Of a stretch of 64,000 bases of DNA, positions 40,855 to 48,308 are shown piece by piece (within the stretch, counting starts at the first letter, position 1; every line of letters begins with the position of its first letter). Under the pieces are notes generated by a model. That model was not told where the DNA came from and did not search any database. It saw only the letters and a list, made by a program, of their open reading frames with translations. The DNA lies in NCBI RefSeq assembly GCF_000272045.2, contig NZ_AJYZ02000042.1:109671-173670 (forward strand). The letters are read 5' to 3'. This DNA is from Vibrio crassostreae 9ZC13 (GTDB lineage: Bacteria > Pseudomonadota > Gammaproteobacteria > Enterobacterales > Vibrionaceae). Position numbers and translations under genes: made by a program.

Positions 40855-42576
40855 TTAGACTTCAAGCATTAATCGATCAATTGCTTCTGTGATCTCTTTA
40901 GTTCTTACTGGCTTGGTCACGAAATCATTCATGCCGACATCTAAGCACGAACATTTGTCTTCTACTGATGTGTGTGCTGTTAGCGCAACGATTGGTGTTT
41001 TGATGTTTGCGTCTCTCATGTATTTGGTTGTGGTTAATCCATCCATGACCGGCATCGACACATCCATTAAGATAATGTCTATTGATTCGTTGCCTCTTTC
41101 AATAAAGCCAATCGCTTCTTCACCATTACTTGCGATGAAAACCTCGTGGCCTTGTCTTGTAAGGATTAACTTTATCACCATTTGATTCGTTGGATTGTCT
41201 TCGACAACTAACACTGAATAACGGCTTCTTAACTCTCGTGAAGATTCGTCTTCTTTGTTAGCCAGATTATTCGTAACTCTAGTAAGCACTGGCAACTGTA
41301 CTTCGAATTTGGAGCCTTTTCCAGGCTCACTCTTTACCGATATGCGCCCGCGCATCAGTTCAACCAGTCTTTTAGTGATGGCCAAGCCTAAACCTGTGCC
41401 ACCAAATCTACGTGTGATTGTGCTATCAGCTTGCACAAATGGACTGAACAGCGACGAAAGTTGTTGCGAGCTAATGCCAATCCCTGTGTCTTCCACCGTT
41501 ATATAGAAAGAGCTCTGCTGGTACTTTATAGAAACATGGACATGCCCACGCTCAGTGAACTTAATCGCGTTACCGATCAAATTAAATAGGATCTGTGCCA
41601 AGCGACTTGGGTCGATGTAATGAAGTTCACCTTCAGGGATATCGCTAGTTACTGTTAGCGGCAAACCTTTATCGTCTGCTGTCTTCTTTTGTTCAGATAA
41701 TACAAAAGTTACAGTGTCTCTTACGTTGCTCCATTGAGGAGCCAACGAGAAACACCCAGATTCAATCTTAGAAAAATCCAATACGTCACTGATAATTGCC
41801 AGCAATAGCTCAGATGATGTGCTCATATTAAGCAGTATAGACTGTTGTTCTTCGTTCAATGATGTGGATTTTAGGGTGTCTATTAGGCCAATTATGGCAT
41901 TTAGCGGTGTTCTTAATTCATGACTCATCATCGCGAGGAATTCAGACTTGGCCTTGTTGGCTCTTTCTGCGTCTTTTCTTGCTGTGACAAGCTCTGCGGT
42001 ACGTTCTCGAACGGTTGCTTCAAGCTTTTCTTTGTTCTCAATATCGAAAACAGCACGCTCTATCAACGGTCGAAAACGGTTTAGTGTGGCCTTAGTTTCA
42101 ATACTAAAGTGCTTGGTATTCGAGTGGATAAAGATGATGACGGATTGTGTTAGTCCGCTATCGATACCAGTAATTAGAACAGAGTTGATTTGATCGAGGA
42201 TAATGGGATGTAAGGAATTGAATTCACCCAGAGACTTGGGTTCAAAAAGGATGGCGCATTCTCCATTGATCACTCGAGATAACTTGCCACAATCACTCCA
42301 ATTCATCTGTTCGAAGACTTTGTTATTGCTTAGCAGGGTTTTGAAACTGCCTTCGTTCCCTACCCTTGATACCACGATAAAGTCATCAAACTTAATGTAT
42401 TTTTTGAGCACGAACTCGAGACTGGAGAATATCTTATATATGTTACTTGCCTTACTGATCGCAGAGATGGTTGATAAGATCACCCTGTTCTCTTCAGCCA
42501 GCTTTCGCTCACGGGCTTTTAGTTTTTGCAGTTCAATACGTGCTTCTTGCAGCGCTTCTTGACCTTCAGAACCCAT
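40855..42576 (-). CDS. vpsS: Hybrid sensor histidine kinase, VpsS-like
   Basis: A 573-residue soluble hybrid kinase. The order is an N-terminal coiled coil, a GAF-like region (about 40-180), a second coiled coil, the HisKA domain with SHELRTPLN (phospho-His about 217), the HATPase (GNAIKFTERG, DTGIGIS, GTGLGLAITKRL) and a C-terminal receiver (phospho-Asp about 505 in ILMDVSMPVMDG). No transmembrane segment is seen. Its ATG overlaps the stop of the upstream FIST gene (TAATG), so the two are coupled. In V. cholerae the kinase VpsS is encoded next to a FIST protein (NosP) that controls it in response to NO and passes phosphate through LuxU to biofilm control. Position near dif and next to ccoN also matches V. 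cholerae. The symbol is by analogy. Confidence 0.75.
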   Translation of the reverse strand: MGSEGQEALQEARIELQKLKARERKLAEENRVILSTISAISKASNIYKIFSSLEFVLKKYIKFDDFIVVSRVGNEGSFKTLLSNNKVFEQMNWSDCGKLSRVINGECAILFEPKSLGEFNSLHPIILDQINSVLITGIDSGLTQSVIIFIHSNTKHFSIETKATLNRFRPLIERAVFDIENKEKLEATVRERTAELVTARKDAERANKAKSEFLAMMSHELRTPLNAIIGLIDTLKSTSLNEEQQSILLNMSTSSELLLAIISDVLDFSKIESGCFSLAPQWSNVRDTVTFVLSEQKKTADDKGLPLTVTSDIPEGELHYIDPSRLAQILFNLIGNAIKFTERGHVHVSIKYQQSSFYITVEDTGIGISSQQLSSLFSPFVQADSTITRRFGGTGLGLAITKRLVELMRGRISVKSEPGKGSKFEVQLPVLTRVTNNLANKEDESSRELRSRYSVLVVEDNPTNQMVIKLILTRQGHEVFIASNGEEAIGFIERGNESIDIILMDVSMPVMDGLTTTKYMRDANIKTPIVALTAHTSVEDKCSCLDVGMNDFVTKPVRTKEITEAIDRLMLEV

Positions 42577-43760
42577 TACTTTTTCAACCTATAAAACGTT
42601 GCAGACGATACCATTAAATTCCCGTGTGCATTCTCGCCACCAGAGAGCCTGCCTTGTTCACCAAACGTAAATGGACATATGTATGGGAGCCCATTAAGTG
42701 CTTGATTTATTTGGTCACAAACCTCATCCATATCTTGTTTAAGGTTCAACATTGGGCCTGCACAAAAGATATTGATCGCCCCTAGTTTCTCTTCAAGATC
42801 CATGTCGTTGTAGTATGAGGAGTGAATGATATTCGCGGCGCGGCTAATCAACTGCTGCTTAGACCCTTGCATCAGGTAGATGGTGTCGCCTTCACTGATG
42901 TCTGTGAACAGCTCAATCCCATTACACTCCGTCTCTCTGATCGAATGAGACAATTTGAAATATGGGTAATCGTAAGAAGAGCCGACTTTCCTGCCTAATG
43001 GGTAGACTGACGACTTTTCGAATATGTAGCCATCATCACTGCCATCTAAGTGGAAATTAGTCCATTCGTTGTAAACGGTGACGGCTGGCCTGTGGTCTAT
43101 CTCCAACAAAATTCGGTTTCTTACTTTGGTCACGGTGCCTGAATACCGCGTAGGCGTATGACCCGCGCTGAAAGAGGAATAGATGGACTGAGACGCAAAC
43201 ACTACCGTTAAAGACACACCATTTATAGACAGCGACTCTTCGGTGAAGATACTCCAATTTCCGGAAACCTGGTTGTCTGCAGCACTGCCACCAATAATTG
43301 GCACTTCAGTACCAAATTTCTTATCGATAGCCGCCATCACCTTTTCTTCGTTACCCGGTGTGGAATGCAGCAAGATAAGATCAGGAATTTCACCTTCTCG
43401 GTTGGCGTTCTTGAGTGCTTTGTCTATCGCGCTGAAGGTACTGCGGTCTATGGAGTCGCTGAAATGTTCGATTCCCGTACCATAGGCGTTGATCCCCGAG
43501 TCATGAATAATGAGGACGCCAATGACTGGACCAGAATGAAAACCAGTTTCGGTCATAATGCCGTGACAAGTAGTACAGCCATGTATGGGAGTGTTCGGGA
43601 GAGCATCTACGAAATATCTCTGCACAGCGAGTGTCGAATACTCTTCTGTGCAGTAGCAAATAAGACAAGCAATATCGTCAGGGTTTTCCACCCCGCTGAG
43701 CAACTCATCTACTGCGATTTTATCGTCTAGGGAGTAAGAGACTTTTGATAGAAATTTCAT
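42576..43760 (-). CDS. nosP: FIST-domain sensor, NosP-like
   Basis: This 394-residue protein consists of a FIST_N domain (about 30-225, with VQRYFVDALPNTPIHGCTTC and VPIIGGSAADNQVSGNWSIF) and a FIST_C domain (about 225-370, ending GLPYICPFTFGEQGRLSGGENAHGNLMVSSATF). NosP proteins of this family bind heme and sense nitric oxide, inhibiting a co-encoded histidine kinase. The 1-bp translational overlap with the hybrid kinase downstream supports that role. FIST proteins can also bind other ligands, and the heme ligand cannot be fixed from sequence alone. Confidence 0.75.
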   Translation of the reverse strand: MKFLSKVSYSLDDKIAVDELLSGVENPDDIACLICYCTEEYSTLAVQRYFVDALPNTPIHGCTTCHGIMTETGFHSGPVIGVLIIHDSGINAYGTGIEHFSDSIDRSTFSAIDKALKNANREGEIPDLILLHSTPGNEEKVMAAIDKKFGTEVPIIGGSAADNQVSGNWSIFTEESLSINGVSLTVVFASQSIYSSFSAGHTPTRYSGTVTKVRNRILLEIDHRPAVTVYNEWTNFHLDGSDDGYIFEKSSVYPLGRKVGSSYDYPYFKLSHSIRETECNGIELFTDISEGDTIYLMQGSKQQLISRAANIIHSSYYNDMDLEEKLGAINIFCAGPMLNLKQDMDEVCDQINQALNGLPYICPFTFGEQGRLSGGENAHGNLMVSSATFYRLKK

Positions 43761-43874
43761 AGATTCTGGGTAACTTTATTAATGCTCTCTTTATAACACT
43801 TTAATGCATTGTGTTTCACTGATTTGGTACATGTTTCTATCAAAAGAACCGAGGTGTGCCCCAGTTTCTCTCAG

Positions 43875-44240
43875 TTACTCCTTAGAAAGGTTTACAGAAA
43901 ACGTGCTCACCTGTTGTGGAAATGTAACCGTTATTGAGGAGGTCTTATCACTAGTTTGTAACAGCCAATTTGATGGTCCTTTTTCTTCCAGAATTCCGCT
44001 TTCATTATAGCTAATGATAAATTTGCCAGTTTTAGATGTTTCGATCGAATACCCTAGGTTATTGCTTGAAACTGAAATATTATGATTATCAATACCAAAT
44101 TTACAAGGTTTTGAAACTATACAGTTTACTGTTTCGTTATTATCGTATGTTACTGTTCTCCAAGTAAATGCAGCTATTAAAACAACCAACATGACGATAA
44201 TTTGAACAAGCCTGCCTTTTGTTAGCTTTTGTGCCGCCAT
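43875..44240 (-). CDS. Small membrane-anchored protein of unknown function
   Basis: A 121-residue protein with a basic N-terminus and one hydrophobic helix (LVQIIVMLVVLIAAFTW, about 11-27), then a Ser/Thr-rich beta-like domain in the periplasm with two Cys close together (NCIVSKPCKFG) that may form a disulfide. The tail ends in TFPQQVSTFSVNLSKE. I do not recognise the family. It stands between nosP and the divergent cbb3 operon, as a small hypothetical gene does in V. cholerae, which suggests a conserved though unknown role linked to respiration or signalling. Confidence 0.7.
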   Translation of the reverse strand: MAAQKLTKGRLVQIIVMLVVLIAAFTWRTVTYDNNETVNCIVSKPCKFGIDNHNISVSSNNLGYSIETSKTGKFIISYNESGILEEKGPSNWLLQTSDKTSSITVTFPQQVSTFSVNLSKE

Positions 44241-44498
44241 TATAATCTTTACTCCTTGTTACAAAGTTCAAAGTTTTTAAATAAAAATCCAATTCCAGAC
44301 CAAGCGTAAGGTTACTACTCTGTCATTGATTTGTTAATTCAAGTATAGTGTCGCGTTGAAAATGCCACTTTTTTTTAAAATCAGCAAGTGGAAATAAAGC
44401 CCTGAATAGGCTGAATTTCCTTTTCTAATTTGGGTGGCATTACGACGTGAGTCGTGTTGGAAGTAAAGTGTAGTAAATAAGAAATTGGAAGCATGCAA

Positions 44499-45926
44499 AT
44501 GAGCCAAGAAAAGCAGCTTGAACAAAACTACAACTATACGGTCGTCCGTCAATTTACCCTAGTTACAATTTTGTGGGGTATTGTCGGTATGGGCGTTGGT
44601 GTTTTGATTGCCGCTCAATTAGTTTGGCCACAGCTAAACTTTGATACGCCGTGGTTGACGTACAGTCGTTTACGTCCCCTGCATACTAATGCGGTTATTT
44701 TTGCGTTCGGTACAAGTGCGCTGTTTGCAACATCATATTATGTTGTACAACGTACCTGTCAGACGCGTCTCTTTGGTGGCCCTCTCGTAGCCTTTACCTT
44801 TTGGGGTTGGCAAGCGATTATCCTGTCCGCTGCAATTACTTTACCGTTAGGTTTAACCTCTGGTAAAGAATACGCAGAACTTGAATGGCCAATCGATATT
44901 GCTATTACTCTTGTGTGGGTAGCTTATGCGGTCGTGTTCTTCGGAACCATGATTAAACGTAAGACATCGCACATTTACGTAGCAAACTGGTTCTTCGGAG
45001 CCTTCATTATCACGGTTGCCGTGTTGCACATCGTTAACAGCCTAGCTGTTCCTGTCTCTGCGTTTAAATCGTACTCGATTTATTCCGGAGCGATCGATGC
45101 AATGGTGCAATGGTGGTACGGACACAATGCGGTAGGCTTCCTATTGACAGCTGGTTTCCTAGGCATGATGTACTACTTCGTTCCTAAACAAGCTGGTCGC
45201 CCTGTTTACTCTTACCGTTTGTCGATTGTTCACTTCTGGGCTCTCGTGTCTCTGTATATCTGGGCTGGTCCTCACCACCTACACTACACTGCACTTCCTG
45301 ACTGGACTCAATCTCTAGGTATGGTTATGTCTTTGGTTCTGTTTGCTCCATCTTGGGGTGGCATGATCAACGGTATTATGACTCTATCTGGTGCGTGGCA
45401 TAAGCTTCGCTACGACCCAATCCTACGTTTCCTAATCGTTTCTCTATCATTCTACGGCATGTCGACTTTCGAAGGCCCAATGATGGCAATCAAAACGGTT
45501 AACGCACTATCTCACTACACGGACTGGACTATCGGTCACGTTCACTCTGGTGCGTTAGGTTGGGTTGCAATGGTTTCTATCGGTTCGGTTTACCACTTAG
45601 TTCCTAAACTATTTGGTCAAGAGCGTATGTACTCTGTATCCCTAATCAATGTTCACTTCTGGTTAGCAACGATTGGTACGGTTTTCTACATTGTAGCAAT
45701 GTGGATCTCTGGCGTGATGCAAGGTCTGATGTGGCGTGCAGTTAACTCTGACGGTACATTAACTTACAGCTTCGTTGAATCTGTAGAAGCGTCTTACCCG
45801 TTCTACTTTGTACGTTTCTTAGGTGGTTTCATCTTCCTATCTGGTATGTTCTTAATGGCATACAACACGTACAAAACTGTTTCTGCACCTAAAGATAGCC
45901 TTAAAGCTATCCCTCAACCGGCTTAA
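44499..45926 (+). CDS. ccoN: cbb3-type cytochrome c oxidase subunit I
   Basis: CcoN is the catalytic subunit of the high-affinity oxidase used at low oxygen. It has about twelve hydrophobic helices in 475 residues. Heme and CuB ligand regions are visible: LRPLHTNAVIFAFG for a low-spin heme His, VQWWYGHNAVGF for a CuB His with the cross-linked Tyr region nearby, GPHHLHYTALPDW for the two CuB His, and HYTDWTIGHVHSGALG for the heme b3 and b ligands. I choose ATG 44499, 7 nt after GGAAG, over 44493. First gene of ccoNOQP. Confidence 0.96.
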   Translation: MSQEKQLEQNYNYTVVRQFTLVTILWGIVGMGVGVLIAAQLVWPQLNFDTPWLTYSRLRPLHTNAVIFAFGTSALFATSYYVVQRTCQTRLFGGPLVAFTFWGWQAIILSAAITLPLGLTSGKEYAELEWPIDIAITLVWVAYAVVFFGTMIKRKTSHIYVANWFFGAFIITVAVLHIVNSLAVPVSAFKSYSIYSGAIDAMVQWWYGHNAVGFLLTAGFLGMMYYFVPKQAGRPVYSYRLSIVHFWALVSLYIWAGPHHLHYTALPDWTQSLGMVMSLVLFAPSWGGMINGIMTLSGAWHKLRYDPILRFLIVSLSFYGMSTFEGPMMAIKTVNALSHYTDWTIGHVHSGALGWVAMVSIGSVYHLVPKLFGQERMYSVSLINVHFWLATIGTVFYIVAMWISGVMQGLMWRAVNSDGTLTYSFVESVEASYPFYFVRFLGGFIFLSGMFLMAYNTYKTVSAPKDSLKAIPQPA

Positions 45927-45937
45927 GGAGATTTAGA

Positions 45938-46558
45938 ATGAGCTCAAATTCAAATAATCGCCATGAGTTGGTAGAGAAGAATGTTGGCCTACTAGCGATT
46001 CTTATCGTTATTGCTATCAGTTTTGGTGCTTTAGTAGAAATTACCCCACTTATTTTCCAAAAGCAGACTACTGAACCTGTAGAAAATCTACGTGTTTACT
46101 CTGCTCTGGAAATGGAAGGTCGTGATATCTACATTCGCGAAGGTTGTAACGTATGTCACAGCCAAATGATTCGTCCTTTCCGCTCTGAAACTGAACGTTA
46201 CGGTCACTACTCTGTAGCTGGCGAAAGCGTTTGGGAACACCCATTCCTATGGGGTTCTAAGCGTACTGGTCCTGATTTAGCGCGTGTTGGTGATCGTTAC
46301 TCTGATGAGTGGCACCGCGTTCACCTTATCGACCCTCGCGAACTTGTTCCTGAATCAAACATGCCTGGTTTCCCATGGCTTGCTGAGAATGTACTTGATG
46401 GCAAATTGACTAAACAGAAGCTTGAAATCTTCCGTAATCAATTTGGTGTTCCTTACACAGACGAACAAATTGCTAACGCTAAACAAGATGTTGAAGGAAA
46501 AACAGAGATGGATGCAATCATCGCTTACCTTCAATCGCTTGGCCACGCAATGAAATAA
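45938..46558 (+). CDS. ccoO: cbb3 oxidase monoheme c subunit II
   Basis: CcoO is a membrane-anchored cytochrome c that passes electrons to CcoN. The 206-residue protein has one N-terminal helix (VGLLAILIVIAISFGALVEI), one heme-binding motif CNVCH at about residues 69-73 (IREGCNVCHSQMIRPF) and a distal Met region (VPESNMPGFPWL). It starts 11 bp after ccoN and is followed by ccoQ. Confidence 0.97.
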   Translation: MSSNSNNRHELVEKNVGLLAILIVIAISFGALVEITPLIFQKQTTEPVENLRVYSALEMEGRDIYIREGCNVCHSQMIRPFRSETERYGHYSVAGESVWEHPFLWGSKRTGPDLARVGDRYSDEWHRVHLIDPRELVPESNMPGFPWLAENVLDGKLTKQKLEIFRNQFGVPYTDEQIANAKQDVEGKTEMDAIIAYLQSLGHAMK

Positions 46559-46567
46559 GGAATAATT

Positions 46568-46741
46568 ATGGACATTATTACATTTCAAAGTGTTTGGACT
46601 GTTACTGTTTTTGCTTGTTTCATCGGCATCGTTTGGTGGGCTTTCGGTAAAAATCGTAAGTCGCGCTTCGACGAAGATGCAAACCTAGTGTTCGCTGATG
46701 AAGCACCTGCGAAAGATAAAAATCAAGGAGTGACGAAGTAA
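46568..46741 (+). CDS. ccoQ: cbb3 oxidase small subunit CcoQ
   Basis: A 57-residue single-helix protein (MDIITFQSVWTVTVFACFIG...) with a basic loop (GKNRKSRFDED) and an acidic tail, the standard form of CcoQ, which stabilises the assembled oxidase. The gene lies 9 bp after ccoO, and its TAA shares the A with the ATG of ccoP (TAATG). It is short enough to be missed by a length cutoff but is certain from its place and composition. Confidence 0.93.
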   Translation: MDIITFQSVWTVTVFACFIGIVWWAFGKNRKSRFDEDANLVFADEAPAKDKNQGVTK

Positions 46742-47715
46742 TGAGTACATTCTGGAGTATTTGGGTAACAGTAATCACAATCGGTACATTGATTGGCTGT
46801 GCAGCCTTACTTCGTTGGTGTTCCAACGATAAAACAGGTGTAGAAGAAGGTCAGGATATGGGCCATGAATACGATGGTATTCGTGAGCTTAATAACCCGC
46901 TACCTAAATGGTGGACATACCTTTTCGTTAGCACAATTGTGTTTGCAGCTGTTTATCTAGCTCTATACCCAGGCCTTGGCAACTTTAAAGGTCTACTAGG
47001 TTGGACGAGTTCAAACCAAACAGTTCGTAGCGTAGAAGAGTCTCGCTCTGCAATCGCTGCTGCGCAAGCAAACAAACAGTTAGACGCATACGCGAAAGAG
47101 CTTGATGATGCAGACACCTACTTTGGTGAAGCATTCAGAAAGCTAGCTCACGACGAAAATGGTCTACGTTCCGTCCCTGACATTGCATCAGATGCTGATG
47201 CAATCAAAGTGGGCCAACGTTTGTTCCTACAAAACTGTTCTCAGTGTCACGGCTCTGATGCACGTGGTCAGAAAGGTTTCCCGAACCTAACTGATGACGC
47301 ATGGTTATATGGTGGTGAACCACAAGCTATCGTTACTACCATCATGCATGGTCGTGTCGGTCAAATGCCAGGTTGGAAAGACGCTCTTGGCGAAGAAGGC
47401 GTAAAAGAAGTAGTTAGCTACACGCTTAGCCTTTCAGGTCGTAGCGTAAACGCACGTGAAGCAGAAGCTGGTAAAGCGCGCTTTGTAGTGTGTGCAGCGT
47501 GTCACGGTACTGATGGTAAGGGTAACCCTGCTGTTGGCGCCCCTGACCTGACTGACCGCGACTGGCTATTCGGCGATTCTCGCGCTGATGTGACGGAAAC
47601 AGTCATGTACGGACGTTCTGGTGTAATGCCGGCTTGGAAGGACATCCTCGGTGAGGATAAGGTTCAGCTCGTCTCTGCCTACGTCTGGAGCCTCAGCAAC
47701 TCAGATAAAGAGTAA
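46741..47715 (+). CDS. ccoP: cbb3 oxidase diheme c subunit III
   Basis: CcoP accepts electrons from the soluble cytochrome pool. The 324 residues begin with two N-terminal hydrophobic segments (WSIWVTVITIGTLIGCAALL and YLFVSTIVFAAVYLALYP). Two c-type heme domains follow, with motifs CSQCH (about residue 164) and CAACH (about 251) and Met ligands in GQMPGWKDAL and GVMPAWKDIL. It ends the structural operon before a terminator. Confidence 0.97.
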   Translation: MSTFWSIWVTVITIGTLIGCAALLRWCSNDKTGVEEGQDMGHEYDGIRELNNPLPKWWTYLFVSTIVFAAVYLALYPGLGNFKGLLGWTSSNQTVRSVEESRSAIAAAQANKQLDAYAKELDDADTYFGEAFRKLAHDENGLRSVPDIASDADAIKVGQRLFLQNCSQCHGSDARGQKGFPNLTDDAWLYGGEPQAIVTTIMHGRVGQMPGWKDALGEEGVKEVVSYTLSLSGRSVNAREAEAGKARFVVCAACHGTDGKGNPAVGAPDLTDRDWLFGDSRADVTETVMYGRSGVMPAWKDILGEDKVQLVSAYVWSLSNSDKE

Positions 47716-47725
47716 CATAATAATA

Positions 47726-47757
47726 ACAGCCCCTTCTTAAGGGGCTGTCTTTCTTTT
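47726..47757 (+). terminator. Terminator after ccoNOQP
   Basis: Stem ACAGCCCC / GGGGCTGT with a 7-nt loop, followed by CTTTCTTTT. Confidence 0.85.
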
Positions 47758-47823
47758 ACAGTTATAACCTTAAGTGTTTGTAAAAATTAGTTTTATTTCA
47801 TTGTATATATTGAGAATAATAAT

Positions 47824-48303
47824 ATGGAACAACCTTGGTATAAGCAGTTTTGGCCGTGGTTTTTGATCTTCCTAACCGTTGGCGTTTCTATGCTGACATT
47901 GGTTCGAGTCGCGATACTTACCAACCATTCAGTTAACGTTGTCACTGAAGATTACTATAAAAAAGGTAAAGGTATTAATGTCGACATTTCGAAAGTAAAT
48001 GTTGCTAAAGAGCTTGGCCTGTCAGCTTCAGTTAGCGAGAAAGGTAACTCAGTTATCATTACCCTAGACAAAGGCAAGCTAGACCACTTCCCTGCTATTA
48101 GCGCAATGTTCGTGCACCGAACGCTGCCTGACCGTGATTTTACTCAGCTACTGACCGCTGATGCGAGAGGCAACTACACGTTGACTCTGGACCATGAAAT
48201 GCAAGGTCCATGGTTTATTGAGCTTTCTCCGCATGATTCTGAATGGTTAGTGCAAGGTCGCATGAACTTCCCTATTGATACTCCTACTCAACTAACGAAC
48301 TAA
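47824..48303 (+). CDS. ccoH: cbb3 oxidase assembly protein FixH/CcoH
   Basis: A 159-residue protein with one N-terminal membrane helix (FWPWFLIFLTVGVSMLTLVRVAI) and a periplasmic domain with the FixH motif NVVTEDYYKKGKGINVDI. It helps mature the oxidase and works with the copper pump CcoI. It lies 6 bp before ccoI in the assembly operon. The usual companion gene ccoG is not in this cluster. Confidence 0.9.
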   Translation: MEQPWYKQFWPWFLIFLTVGVSMLTLVRVAILTNHSVNVVTEDYYKKGKGINVDISKVNVAKELGLSASVSEKGNSVIITLDKGKLDHFPAISAMFVHRTLPDRDFTQLLTADARGNYTLTLDHEMQGPWFIELSPHDSEWLVQGRMNFPIDTPTQLTN

Positions 48304-48308
48304 AGCTT

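Noticed and set aside
42358..42365. CCCTACCC, a KOPS-type octamer on the minus strand pointing toward dif
   Set aside because: Orientation agrees with FtsK travel to dif, but a single octamer is not evidence; a genome-wide count is needed.
44325..44350. TTGAT...TCAA upstream of ccoN as an FNR box
   Set aside because: The arms are 17 bp end to end instead of 14 and the second half is not ATCAA.
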